Assembly (NCBI RefSeq): GCF_000003815.2
Contig: NC_049990.1
Span: 2,157,655-2,221,654, forward strand
Length of the DNA: 64,000 bases
Reading direction: 5' to 3'
From: Branchiostoma floridae
Lineage: Eukaryota > Chordata > Leptocardii > Amphioxiformes > Branchiostomatidae
How positions within the stretch are numbered: position 1 is the first letter of the stretch; each line of letters opens with the position of its first letter. A program made the translations under genes and the position numbers. The notes under the pieces were generated by a model. It was not told the DNA's origin. It saw nothing but the letters and a program-made list of their open reading frames with translations, and did no database searches. Positions 1 to 11,253 of the stretch are shown here, in pieces.

Positions 1-511
1 CAACCCTCCTGACCACTTTGATCTTACAATGAAGGCAACTTTTTTTATTCGCACCCTCGCACCAGTTTTTTTATTCCTATTGAATGTCATCCATATAATC
101 ATATCAACATGGCCTTATTGGTAATAACAAACAACAACTTATGATTAAAGAAGACAATGTTATGGAGACAGTGTAGGACAAAATAGTGCGTAGTCGTTAC
201 GCCTTCGGCAAAAGTATTATAAGACATTGGCGCAAAATGTTTTATTCCTTTAAATTACCTTAGATCAAGGAGCTTCTATCAATCAAAGAATCTTTATTAG
301 CGTAGCAGATTTCATCATCTGAATAATTCGCTAACTCACAGTGTTTAAAATCGAATGTGTTAAATACATAACGGATGAGAGAAATTGACATCTGAAACAT
401 GCTTAAAACTACGTACATATATACATAAAATACAAACACATGTAGTAATTCATTTTTAAAAGAATTAGAAATTGCAGTTTGTGAACATTGCAAACTGTCT
501 ATAAGATTAGA

Positions 512-1021
512 TTAAGACGAGTTGTTGTGGAGCACTGTGGTTTGGTGTAAGAATGATCGTTTGAGTCTTTCGGTCCTGCATTTAGGTAGTGTTCGGTGAC
601 TGGAGTTACGCAATGTTCGTCCTGTCGCAACCTCTCTGTCGTCAGGGACCATAAAGTGCAAAGGATGGTCACTGGCCAGCATCTGTGTGTATAACGATCT
701 TGCAGCGTTTTATCGTCTGGACTGCAGGGTGGGCAAGGGAGCTAACGACGCTGGATTGCTGCTGTGTCCGTAGATGATACGCAGAGCTCGTTTCTGTACG
801 CGTTCGAGAGTGTTCCTTTGAGACTCAGTACATCCAACGAAGACAACGTGGGCATATTCCAACACTGGCCTCACTAGAGTAGTGTAAACTGTTAACAGGT
901 CTTCAGGAGGCATGCCGCCCTTGGCCAGTAAGCGGAGAAAGTGTAGTCGTTTAGAGCCCTTCGTTGTCACATGTGTGATATGGCTGTCCCATCTGAGGTT
1001 GGAATGTACCTTAAAACCCAG
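512..1021 (-). pseudogene. Non-LTR retrotransposon reverse transcriptase, C-terminal part (relic)
   Basis: Read on the minus strand, this stretch encodes the end of a CR1/L2/jockey-type reverse transcriptase. It begins LGFKVHSNLRWDSHI, continues with the YTTLVRPVLEYAHVVF block typical of the RT thumb, and then LERVQKRALRIIYG. After a stop at about 718-720, another frame stays open through RTLPKCRTERLKRSF to a TAA at 512-514, so at least one frameshift is present. The upstream half lies at 2399-2676 beyond an inserted element. AT-rich sequence to the left (1-511) is probably the old 3' UTR. The clade call is by motif resemblance only. Confidence 0.75.
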
Positions 1022-1024
1022 GTA

Positions 1025-2396
1025 AGGCTAGGGTCACAATTGGCCCGGTGCCCGTCAGGGATGTAGCCCCGGCCGGGCTCTGAAGTCGGGCGGACACCGG
1101 CTGTTTACCGGCTGTCGTGGTCACAATCAAACGTTGCCTTCGCGCTGCCCCATGGGGGTCCCGGAGTGTTCCGGCGGGCACCCCGTCATTTTTCTTTAAA
1201 AAATTTCCACCTTCCTAGGTTCGTCTCCGGCAGACACCCGTCAGATGTTCTGACGGTGTCCTGTAGTCACCCCTGCGGGGTCCGACAGGGTAACGTTTGT
1301 CTCTCACAGCCCGGTGGGGCAGTTGTAGGGTCCCTGTCGCATGCCCTGCGAACAACGGCAGGGAACCAGGCAGGCTCCTGGTGGGCACTATTTAAGGGGT
1401 ATAAAAACAAGCATTGCCTGCATTAACTTAAGGTAGTACATCATTGAACTTGGAGTACTGGTGCGGTACGTCGGGGTCCGTTCACTGCGGCACGTTTTTT
1501 TTCGCCAACTTTTCCTCGCAGTCGCACTGACGTGCGGCACTGTTACGTTTCTAAACTAAACTAAATAAACATGTTATTGGAATTTTTAATGTCGGCGGAT
1601 GACTTGCCAAACTGTTGAGGCCTATATTTTTATATTTGTAAAACGAAAAAAAATGGCTTATGGGTCCGAATGACTGCAAGTTTGGCGTTCCGTCGGCCAA
1701 TTGCAGAGGAAACGTCCTTCTTCAGCTAAACATCTTTCTTCAGCTTGTTTCTATAGTCTGGGGTTGTAATATCGTAAAAAACATAGAAGCTTTCTATGAA
1801 GGAGGCTATCTGTTCGTCCTGCTTCTCAGTGATGCAGCCTATTATGTGGTCTGTTGCGTGGTGTGTTGTCCTATCCCCCTCTGTTCAGCCCTTGTCTGCA
1901 GAAGTTTCTGTTGCTGAATTCTTCCGCCTGCCTAGTGGACTAAGCGCTGTTTCCCCTGGTCTTCTCCTTTCCCTTGGTATAGCGCTATGCACTTAACTCC
2001 ACTGTAATACGAGAACTGTGTGATACGTGTAAGTTCACGGCTTTTGTCCTTTCACGTGATCTGTGACGTCACATATTTGACCCGGTGTTACGAATTACAC
2101 ACTTTTATTCCGTAAACCTGGTCTTTGACGTAACGAATTTATTCCGACAGACTGCCGGCAACCGGAGGGGTCCCTCTCGGTGTTGTCACGATTAGGTCGC
2201 GGGGTGGTTGTACGAGCGGGTCCCTGGTTCATTTTAACTCAGACTTAAATTGAACCAGGGTCCCGGCCGGGCCTCAAAATACCCCGGCAGCCGCGAGGTG
2301 TCCCACAGGGCAACGCAGGGGTCACGCCCGAAAGTGCCAAAAAACAGCCCGTGAATTGCCCGGCAGGGCCCCTTTTTCGAATTGTGACCTAAGCCT
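1025..2396. mobile_element. 1.37-kb DNA element with imperfect ~19-bp inverted ends, inserted in an RT relic
   Basis: The left end reads AGGCTAGGGTCACAATT. The right end, reverse complemented, reads AGGCTTAGGTCACAATT. Both are flanked by TA (1023-1024 and 2397-2398), consistent with a 2-bp target duplication. Removing the element brings together the two halves of the minus-strand RT reading, ...VVDCGTK and LGFKVHSNL.... The interior is GC-rich near both ends and has no long credible ORF, so it looks non-autonomous. I cannot assign a superfamily safely. Confidence 0.65.
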
Positions 2397-2398
2397 TA

Positions 2399-2676
2399 GT
2401 CCCACAGTCAACCACTGGCACTACTTTCCCCTCAAGAGTAAGGGGAGGGGGCTCGGGAGGGTGTCTGGAGAAGCACAGTCTGAGTTCGTAGGATTTGTCC
2501 CCATTCATGATCATGTTTTTTTCCGCTGCCCAGGAGTCCAGTTGTGTGGCTTCTTGTTGCATGGTGTCATCAGTCTCGACAGCATCACAGGGGATGGTGC
2601 GAGACAGACCTATATCATCCGCATAGCCGGTGTTATCGGTGGTTTCATACTTGGTGGTTCTTGTAGACATGTACAC
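2399..2676 (-). pseudogene. Non-LTR retrotransposon reverse transcriptase, palm fragment with YADD box (relic)
   Basis: The minus-strand translation contains the RT catalytic motif YADD, followed by DDTMQQEATQLDSWAAEKNM and NGDKSYELRL, the normal spacing after the YADD box in CR1/L2-like elements. It ends VVDCGTK, where the TIR element begins. It continues in the piece at 512-1021. The 5' portion of the RT, the endonuclease and ORF1 are absent, so this is a 5'-truncated, inactive copy. Confidence 0.75.
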
Positions 2677-2685
2677 AAGACTTAA

Positions 2686-3652
2686 GAGGCCTCTTGATAA
2701 AAGCTCCTTGCTTAGATGCTATTGCGACTTAGCCTAGTGATTCCAAGTGGCATGCTTCAATGATATTAGAACTGTGTCTATTACTAATTGAAAACGTTTT
2801 CTATTGTATAATATTAATGACTCACAAACCGAGAAAGAGATGTAGTTGACACGTCGAACAAACGTTCGAGTTAAAAGAGAATATTTTATATATTGTCATG
2901 AAATCTAATCTGTGCTGGTAACAACTTGCGAGAGTTACGGACACGTGATATTATTAACACGTGATCTTGCGGATACGTGTCGTCAGCAACTCTCGCGAGT
3001 TTACGTTCTGCAGTGATTGGTCATCAGTGTTGATCCTGAAGAATGCGACAGTGGTCGTTGAAAATTTTATCTGTGTTAATTTTTGTGTTGGAAGAAAGTT
3101 TAGCTTTGTACTATACTTTATATGTTGTCTGAACAAATAGATTCTTACTTCATCCACGCAATGAGGGTGCATAACGCCCAGTAACACTGGTATGGTAACC
3201 CACTCCTGACTGCCCATTAGAAATAAGTGCTGGACCAATGAGGGAACGGCTGCACATCCGCAGATTTTTGCTTTATGTTTTAGTTTTACATAGTTTTGAC
3301 ATACTAGGCAGGGTCCCTTATTGCAACGGAAAAAAATTGTAGATGATGTTTTCTTATGTTATCATATGCATATATTATTTTCATAGAATGTTTTAACTAA
3401 CAGGAGTTATTTGAACGATCTAATTGACATTATTAAGTAAGAGAAGTTTCGATTAGTTTGATTTCTATGATGATGTAATATATAGCAGCAACATGCAAGT
3501 TTAGAATGCAGAAGCTAATTAGGATTAGTGAAACATTGGTGTTTCCAGAGTAAAATGTGTCAAGTTGTATTGAATATGTTGTTGAGACGTGACTGAGTTG
3601 TAAAATTAAAATCTAGAACATGCAATGCAAAAGAATATTTTGACTTCTTTAC
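2686..3652. other. No gene recognised
   Basis: AT-rich sequence with only short, unconvincing ORFs and no clear repeats. It may include degraded transposon sequence. Confidence 0.4.
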
Positions 3653-3684
3653 AATTAATACGAAGGACCATTGGGTCAAAACGT

Positions 3685-3835
3685 GTTTTAGCGAAAGAGC
3701 TGTGTGCTCACAGCAAAGGGGCTGCGTGCTCGGCGAAAGAGCTGTGCGCTCACAGCAAAGGGGCTTCGTGCTCGGCGAAGGAGATCTGTGCTCACAGCAA
3801 AGGGGCTGCGTGCTCGGCGAAGGAGCTGTGTGCAC
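3685..3835. repeat. 48-bp tandem repeat, left arm of foldback element
   Basis: About three copies of a 48-bp unit built from GAGCTGTGTGCTCACAGC and GGGGCTGCGTGCTCGGCG. Because 48 is divisible by 3, all frames stay open and give spurious ORFs. Confidence 0.8.
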
Positions 3836-5045
3836 CAGGCTGAAGTTAGCCGCCGATTGGTACCCACCGATCCAGCCGCCGATTCGTCATTTATAGACAA
3901 AACAAAGCATCATTCAGACGCCCATTCGAAGAAACTAAAAATTCCTGATATCCTTTAAAAGCTCATGAACTGCTGGATGTTGTCTATTACCACCCAATAT
4001 ATGTAACTGATCCGTTATATATAATAACAGAAAGTATTATATCAGCGATTAAGCACAAATAATAGGCCCAATCGGCGGCCAACTTCAGCCTGGTCTAAAA
4101 TCGGCTGCCATACGGCTTGTAGAGCAATCTGCTACTTATCTAAACGTGGCCCGTGAATTTTGAGACGAATTTAGATAGCGCAAACCCTGACGTATTCAAA
4201 ACAAATATCAAATATTACGGGCCGTATTTCATTAATGAACTAGAGGGGAATTAACTCATAGGAAATACCCAAGCAAAGGGGGGCTAAAATCGGCTGCCAA
4301 AAGGCTTGTAGGGCAATCTGCTACGTATCTAAACGTGACCCGTTAACATTTAAGAGGAACTTATAGCTTATATACTAAATGAACTAGAGCTCAGTGCCGA
4401 TTTCTTATAGACCAAACTGCTTCAACTCAATTAGCTCCTCTCTAGTTCATCAATTAAATCCGGCCCGTAAGATTTGATACTTGTATTGAATACGTTGGGG
4501 GTATAAGCTATCTAAATTCGTCTTAAAAGTTCACGGACCACGTTTAGATAAGTAGCAGATTGCTCTTCAAGCCGTGTAGCAGCGTATTTTAGCGCCCCCT
4601 TTGTTTGGTATTTCCTATTAATCCCCCCCCCCTAGTTCATTAATTAAATTCGGCCCGTAACATTTGATTATATTTTGTTTTGAATACGTAAGGGTATGCG
4701 CTATCTAAATTCGTCTTAAAATTCACGGGCCACGTTTAGATAAGTAGCAGATTGCTCTACAAGCCGTAAACGGGCAGCCGATTTTAGACCAGGCGGGAGT
4801 TGGCCGCCCAATTGGGTCTATTATTTGTGCTTAATCGTTGATATACTACTTTCTGTTATCATTTATGTTTATATATACATATACCGGTAATAATAGACAA
4901 TATGCAGCATTTTTTTATATCCATTTAAGCTTTTAAAGGAAATTAGGAATTTTGGAATGGGATGCTATGTTTTGTCTAATGACGAATCGGCGGCTGGATC
5001 GGCGGCTACCAATCAGCGGCCAGCTTCAGCCTGGTGTAACAGCCC

Positions 5046-5310
5046 CTTCGCTGTGAGCACACTGCGGAGCTAAGTTCGCCGAGCACACAGCCCCTTTCCT
5101 GTGAGGCACAGCTCCTTCTCCGAGAACGCAGCTCCTTTGCTGTGAGCACACAGCTCTTTCTCTGTGAGCACACAGGTACTTCGCCGAGCACACAGCCCTT
5201 TCGCTGTGAGCACACAGCTCGTTCGCCGAGCACGCAGCCCCTTTGCTGTGAGCACACAGCTCGTTCGCCGAGCACGCAGCCCATTCGCTGTGAGCACACA
5301 GCTCTTTCGC
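5046..5310. repeat. 48-bp tandem repeat, right arm of foldback element (inverted)
   Basis: Reverse complement of the left-arm repeat. It holds roughly five copies against three on the left, so the arms have changed copy number independently. Confidence 0.8.
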
Positions 5311-5347
5311 TAAACACGTTTTGACCCAATGGTCCTTCGTAAATTAA

Positions 5348-6225
5348 GGCAAGCTGATTGTCAATATGTGAAGAGAAAATGTGATAATGCTCGGCTGATT
5401 ATATGCGACAGAACCAAAACGTATGTAACGCTAGTTTACCTTTATCCGCGGGGTAACCTAATCTACGTTGCTTTTGATGAAGGGGTATTTAGGGATATTA
5501 AGTTGTTAATCGCTTCACTGTAATATTTTCACTTCACACTGTATAATTTTGACAACATTGTAATTTGAAACCACTGTCAGTCGACTTGATATCCCTAAAT
5601 GCCCTGTTTTTAAAAACAACTGATATATGTTACCCCGTGGACAAAGGTGGACTAGAGTTACCTGGTAAAGAATCAGTCCCTAAAAGATTTATCCTTGATT
5701 TTGTACATTCATGCTCAGCCTGGGCTGGTGTATGCGTAGTTGCAAGATTGTATTAGATGTTACAAGATGACGTTATGTTGTGGAGAATAATTTTGAAAAA
5801 GACAATTGAAGGTAACTGGACAAGACATTTATGTCATACACAAGAAGTCATTCTAAAATATGTTTGCCAATCGTGGTCATTTTTTCAGATCGCTTTCATG
5901 TAAATACAGAAATCAGCAGCTGAAGAAATTGTATCCAGACTGTGCGCGCGGCTGCGGAAATAACAAATGGTGGCCTATTGACCACAACCCCATATATCTA
6001 TGTCATTTTTTACACACAAAGCATTCTACGTTGGAGGTCGTCAAGTAACAGAGCCAGTGGGTGCCCCCCTCCCCCACAAGACAGCTGAAGAGCACCTTTC
6101 ACAACGCTGGCGTTCTAAGTGACGTGCGAAGACGCTCCTGACCTGATTTCGCATTCTTGAAAGGCGACACCTGGTCGGGAGCAGTCCACGTGACCTCACG
6201 ACACACCTGAACATTCTCAACTGCT
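5348..6225. other. No gene recognised; upstream flank of candidate gene
   Basis: Several ORFs of about 60 codons, none resembling a known protein. The last 170 bases are more GC-rich and include a CACGTG E-box near 6187, consistent with a promoter region. Confidence 0.4.
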
Positions 6226-6233
6226 TAAGGGGG

Positions 6234-6240
6234 TATTTAA
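6234..6240 (+). promoter_or_regulatory. TATA-like box upstream of the proline-rich exon
   Basis: TATTTAA, 76 bases before the ATG at 6316. A CACGTG E-box lies about 45 bases further upstream. A start site near 6265 would leave a short 5' UTR. This is inferred from sequence alone. Confidence 0.4.
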
Positions 6241-6315
6241 ACGGTGAGAATTCCCCTTTAGCCCTCTTTAACCTTCGCGGGGTTCCCGATTGTGCAGAGC
6301 CTGCGGTAGTGCGTC

Positions 6316-6780
6316 ATGATCCGTCCTCAGCGCCACGCTCCTCCGCCACCGCCACCGCCCGTGCCGGCTCAGACGGCAGCTCCGCCGGAGCCGGACCAAG
6401 GCCAGCAAGCTGCTCAGACAGGGACCGGTGGCCTAGTGTTACCCCAGCCCCAGGCTCCACCGGTCCAGGAACAAGCGGCCGTTGTTCCTCCAGTTCCTGG
6501 CCAGCAGGCCCAGGCTCCGCCAGCCCCAGTTCCGCCGCCCCCGGGGCCACCAGTGCAAGCACAAGCTTCCGTTGTTCCTCCAGTTCCTGGCCAGCAGGCC
6601 CAGGCTCCGCCGGCCCCAGTTCCGCCGCCCCCGGGGCCACCAGTGCAAGCACAAGCGACCGTTGTTCCTCCAGTTCCTGGCCAGCAGGCCCAGGGTGGTC
6701 TCCAGGAGATAGGCTCGGTGATATTCTTTGTTTTGTTCGGTTTGTTTGGCCGGCGCAGGATTTTTTATTTTATTTTGTAG
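6316..6780 (+). CDS. Proline-rich repeat protein exon (candidate first exon of a multi-exon gene)
   Basis: The ATG at 6316 opens a 154-codon frame. Residues 1-30 are rich in prolines and alanines (APPPPPPPVPAQTAAPP). Three repeats of about 38 residues follow, each containing VVPPVPGQQAQ and APPAPVPPPPGPPVQAQA, with nearly identical DNA and so recently duplicated. Repeat-driven composition keeps the other strand open as well, so length alone is weak evidence. A phase-0 donor TCG/GTGATA at 6718 would link it in frame to the exon at 8128. Otherwise it reads on to a hydrophobic tail and a TAG at 6778-6780. I recognise no domain; it may be a disordered scaffold region or a false ORF. Confidence 0.4.
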   Translation: MIRPQRHAPPPPPPPVPAQTAAPPEPDQGQQAAQTGTGGLVLPQPQAPPVQEQAAVVPPVPGQQAQAPPAPVPPPPGPPVQAQASVVPPVPGQQAQAPPAPVPPPPGPPVQAQATVVPPVPGQQAQGGLQEIGSVIFFVLFGLFGRRRIFYFIL

Positions 6781-7065
6781 CGTAACAGTACCTTGTGTTG
6801 TCTTTGTAAGTCTTATCTGTATTGTTTTTTAATATCGTTTTTAATCTGTGTTTCATTTTGTTGTTTGTTTTCTCTGAAATTTCGTTCGTTTTGTTGGATC
6901 ATGTGTTGTTGTGTACGTTGATTGCAGGAATTTTGTGAAGCTTAGGTTCAGGTGCTTCCGCAGTTGAATTGTAACGCTAATTGACGAACACTTGGTTCGG
7001 AGACTGTTGTGATTTGTAAATGAGATGTACAGGTAACGTATTACATTGGATGCATTATGGGATGT

Positions 7066-7783
7066 GGCGAAAGGTTTGCTCGCAAGGTTTTACCGATTTT
7101 GTGTTACATTTTGGCGAATGGTGTGCTCGCAAAGTATAGAATGTGATGTATTATTCTAGATGCTAAAATAAAAAGGGGCGTTACCCTGGAGTGGTTTGAC
7201 CGAGGGCGAATGGTATGCTCGCAATTTTCGCACCGATGCGTATGTAAATGTACGAGGGGAATTTTCATAAAAACGGGTTCTATGTTATACATTGAAGTGT
7301 TTTGGCGAATGGTTTGCTCGCAAGTTTAGCAGTGATTCTGTGTGATACCAGCTGTTGATTGTGTGGTTAAACAAACAGTGTTGACACGCGCTGTAGTGCG
7401 AAGTTCGCGTTGCCCGCGTTGCGTTTGAAGTGACTTGGCGAAGGTTGTGCTCGCTAGTTTCGCAATGATGTTGTTTGTTACGATTTCGTGAGTGAAGCGC
7501 TAGAAAACGTTAAATTTGAATGGTGATGTAAGGGCTGAGTATCGTGTTAAACTTGATACATTGGAGGTGAGTGGGCGACTGATTTGCTCGCAAGTTCCGC
7601 GGTGTGTGCTATGAAAAGTGGCGAAAGCTATCTTTCTGAAGGCGGATCTGAGTTTGTAAATTTTTTCGGCCAATTATTTTGTCGCACATCTCTTGATGCA
7701 ATTGAAGTGATTTGGCGAAGGTTTATTTCCGTGCAAGTTGTGTGGTGATTTGTGATGTGATTTGGCGAAAGTGTACGCGCAAT
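7066..7783 (+). repeat. Dispersed short repeat, core GGCGAATGGTTTGCTCGC, about 8 copies
   Basis: Copies or degenerate copies begin at 7066, 7113, 7205, 7304, 7437, 7574, 7714 and 7764. Spacing is irregular (about 45-140 bp) and the sequence between copies is not conserved. They would lie in the first intron of the candidate gene. This could be a decayed minisatellite or a cluster of protein-binding sites. Confidence 0.65.
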
Positions 7784-8127
7784 GGGTTGGCTCTTTTGTG
7801 TAGGAGGTGAACTGTGCGTTGCCTTGTTGAAATTGGAATTGTTGTGGCTTTGGGTTTCTCGTAAGTGCCGCTTTGTGTGTTGAACTCAAAGATGTTAGAC
7901 TCGCGGACTGACTTATGACTGGAAGATGGTAGTTTAATTGTGTGTAGTATTCATCTGCAATTTGTTGGAATTGTTGATGACTGCCAAGCCTGCTGTTATG
8001 TGACGGTATTGGAGAATGCTAATCGTTAAGCTTCCCAGCTGTTTCTTGTGACAGTGAGTCGAGAATTGATTCGTGTGATGAAATTAAAAGGGGGATCTTA
8101 AGCAGAGAACGTAGTGTTCCCTCCCAG

Positions 8128-10081
8128 GTGGTCAACCAGTTGCAGCAGCAACTAAAGGACATGGCGGAGGCTAACCTGACACCACCTACACATTCGGCCG
8201 GCTTCCAGGCATACCCTTACCTCGTGTCACAAGACAGAGCAACAAATACAGCACCTCACGCAGCATTCGTCAAGAAGAGTGAAAGAGGAATGTCAGAGGA
8301 GATAAAGGCCTTTTGCGTAAGTGCTTAATGTTTCGTAGAATTCGGAAGCAGACAACAGTTGTTAATCTTAATGGTGTTTTATCGGATGCAAAAGGTATGT
8401 GCTAGCACACAAAGTGCATTCTGTAAAGGGGGCTTAAATTGAGGCATTATTGTCTTTATTTCAAAGGCTAAACTTTGTGGTGGAAAAAGAACTTTAATTA
8501 TCCTAAAGTATTGTCCTCAATATTGGTATGACAGTGTCGTAGGATTGCGTTGATATTTAATGGATACGTTTGGTTGTCTCAATTTCACTGAGTCGTTCAT
8601 TCTGTCTATTTCATCTGTTAAGGAATATACGACCGTGAAATCAATTAAGTAGAATAACTTGCTACATACCCATTTTCTAGGCCTGCAAGCGTGCCGCCCT
8701 GGACAGAGATTATGTCCTGAGGTCCAACAGCAAGGAGGTTCGGAAGGCGGCGGAGATGGTAGGTAAAGAATGGAAAGATAATATTGCTATTCACTCTTAA
8801 ATAGGATTATGAAAATTAACCTGAAGCAGTAAGGGGTGAAGTCACTTTCATGGATGACTTGCTGCGCGACAAGGCCAAAGACATAAAAAGGTAACAATTA
8901 TTAAAACAATGCACTGCACATGTCTATTTTTCTTCAGTCCTATTGTGTGCTAGAATAAAGAAATACTACGCTTTCCAATGATAGCTTAATCACATTCATC
9001 CGGCCCTTTATCATAGGGCAGCATTGACTCAAAGAAGGGTATTCCGGACAATTGGGACATGTGAAGGAGACATACCATTCAGTGACGTAAAGCATTAAGA
9101 TATTACTTTTCTCAACTGACATTTATTGTTCTTCTTACTGGTTCAACTTTCAATGAAAAGCAAATGTTGAAAATAATGATCTTTTCGTCACTGGCTTATT
9201 TACTCTTTATTTCCATCCTGCTAAGAGGTAGCTCGAAGCTACCCAGACGTACCGTATGCCAACGTTACAAAAGAGTTAAAGGACACGCTCAAGAACCGCA
9301 ACCATGAGAGGACAACAAGGACACCCAGGGTCTAACTTCCCTTCATCTAGAATGTTTGCGTTTGATAAGTTAAAGTGAACGGGTTCATTGTGAATAAAAG
9401 TTCATGCACAAATAATGAAATATCCATCATGTGAGTTGAGTTGAGTGAGTGTGATTTCTATAGGAGAGGGGCGGCACGTGCCCGGGCAGCTGCAGCTGCA
9501 CCAGTTCTGTATGAAAATGAAAGGGGCCAGGGGGCCAAGGGGCAGGAGCGCCAACGTGAGGACACAAAAGGTAACTATTTAAAAAAGAAAGTCATTTATT
9601 TATTATTGAATTTGTGTTCGTTTTTCAAATATGAACTGCCGTACTTAACAATAATGCTCTACTTTTTCCATGTCCGTCCTATTCACGCTCAAAGTGACTG
9701 AAGGTTACTGAGACAGGCGGCAGCACCCCACGTTTCGTGACGTCGAGGTGAGGATCCACCATAACAATGTTTTTTCTTTCTTAAAGTCTCAAGTTTTTTT
9801 TTTATTTAAGGGTCAGGAATAGATGAAGCCTCACAAGTTGTACTTTTATGAGCAAGGTATCCGGATATTTCTCGTAAACGAGATTTGATAGGATATAAAG
9901 AAACAAAACTTTTATGAGCTTCACGACTACACGTATGAAATTATGGTGACTTCGCCCCATAAAGAATGGACGAATTACAACACAAGCGCAACAGCTTTAC
10001 AGTTTGTTCCTTCTTCCTTTTCCTTAGGTCGACAAGGAGATGACTATTGACAACCGATTCTATTCTACTCGTATTGAGTAA
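8128..10081 (+). CDS. Candidate multi-exon gene with alternative 3' ends, unknown function
   Basis: Exons inferred from open frame plus splice signals: 8128-8316 (acceptor CTCCCAG, donor GTAAGT), 8681-8762, 8830-8890, then either 9239-9335 (ends at TAA) or 9464-9570, 9713-9747 and 10028-10081 (ends at TAA). Reading phase agrees at every junction in both versions. Joined to the proline-rich exon they would give about 276 or 309 residues. The product is highly charged and probably helical: QLQQQLKDMAEANL, then RSNSKEVRKAAEM and FMDDLLRDKAKDIK. The short ending includes YPDVPYANVTKELKDTLKN; the long ending has RARAAAAAPVLYENERGQ and stops after DNRFYSTRIE. I do not recognise a family. The acceptor at 9239 is weak; those at 9464 and 10028 are good. 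It could be a host gene or a domesticated or decayed element. Confidence 0.45.
9393..9398 (+). terminator. Poly(A) signal AATAAA of the short isoform
   Basis: AATAAA lies 58 bases after the TAA at 9333-9335, a normal distance for a short 3' UTR. This supports the exon at 9239 being a real alternative last exon. Confidence 0.4.
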
Positions 10082-10770
10082 TGTTTCCATTTCTGGCAGT
10101 ATCGGCCGAGAGCGTTAACGTTAATACAAATTGATACAAGTCTTAGTCAAGTCAACTGAGTTATTGCTTTTGTAATTCAAAAATTATTTATATCATAAAG
10201 GTTTCTTTTGGTTCATAATATTCTCATTTGTTTTGATAAGAAAAAACGTTTTTGAATTGTTTTTAATAGAACTGAAGAACTCCTGTATGTAGATATCTTG
10301 TGCATTAAAAGCCTTAATAGTGTTCTATCGGATGAAATAGTATGTGCTAGAACACAAAGTGACTTTTCCAACTAAAGACACAGTCAAGTTTTTGGTTGGC
10401 CTCTCACCTAAGTCCGTTTCACAAGGACGCGGGGGCCAGCGTCCAACACATCACCCTCACCAGTGAACAATTCATCAATCAGCTACCACTGATTCAGTCA
10501 TCATGACAGATAAGGGTTTCAACACTATATATCGACCGACAGTGGAACAGACTTGCTGTTGATGAGAGACGATGCAGTACGGTAAAGGACTTCAAAGTGG
10601 ACTGCAGGCACAATGAAATAATGACTAATTTATATACTAGCGAAACTTACCCATAGATAAGAAGTCATGTATTTATTGTAACTTACAATTGTTCTATTCT
10701 GTAATTATGCTATTTTTGTCTTCAAGTGAATGGTTGTGAAGTTGAGTGTTACAGGAACTCCTGAAGAACA

Positions 10771-11253
10771 AGGGCCTTTGTACTGAAAGTCCCTGGCTTA
10801 ATAAAGAAAATAAATAAGGAACTGAAGGACAAAGGTGTAGAGCTGGCATTCAAGATGTCATTTCCGGCAAGTTGTTATAGATGAGACTAGCTTCATGCAC
10901 TTAACTGACACCCTCAACCTATTGCAGAATCACAGTCAGAGGACTCTATACACATATCAAAGAGTCGCTAGTTTGGTTGCCCAACCCTGTTTCTAACCTG
11001 TCAGATGTGGAATCAATACTTCAAGACGCAATATGGTGACAGTATGGACAAGGCAGTTCCTAATGGTATATTCAAAGATACGGATGGGTCAGGTAACTAG
11101 AAAGGCCGACATTTGCTTAAGAGCAAATACAGCATATTTCAGCCATACCCCTTCCCACGCAACATTGGACTGTTCCAAATCACCCCTGCGCAAAAATGGA
11201 ACATCCTCTTAACAGTACATTATCCCCCAAAGTGGACTGGTATTGTGAATTGA
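10771..11253 (+). other. Coding-like fragments without a supported gene model
   Basis: Two short frames look protein-like. At 10771-10884 the frame reads VPGLIKKINKELKDKGVELA and then a stop. At 11101-11253 it reads RHLLKSKYSIFQPYPFPRNI and then a stop. No convincing splice signals or start link them. They may be decayed exons or transposon debris. The rest of 10082-12340 shows nothing I can name. Confidence 0.25.

Larger units (their letters stand above)
3659..5341. mobile_element. Foldback element with very long inverted arms and subterminal tandem repeats
   Basis: The left end starts TACGAAGGACCATTGGGTC and the right end is its reverse complement. The match continues with few changes through a repeat block and hundreds of bases of both arms (3659 to about 4280 against about 4600 to 5341). 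A second, nested inverted pair lies near the centre (about 4285-4350 against 4530-4600). The flanks carry a perfect 6-bp direct repeat AATTAA (3653-3658 and 5342-5347), a likely target-site duplication. No transposase is encoded, so mobility would need a partner in trans. ORFs here are by-products of the repeats. Confidence 0.8.

Noticed and set aside
3560-5329. Cysteine/serine-rich repeat ORFs such as those reading ELCAHSKGAACSAKE
   Set aside because: They translate the 48-bp repeat of the foldback element in every frame and on both strands.
6314-6654. Minus-strand ORFs opposite the proline-rich exon
   Set aside because: GC-rich triplet repeats keep all frames open; no splice or start support on that strand.
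7066-7783. CRISPR-like array
   Set aside because: Repeats are degenerate, irregularly spaced and in eukaryotic intronic context with no cas genes.
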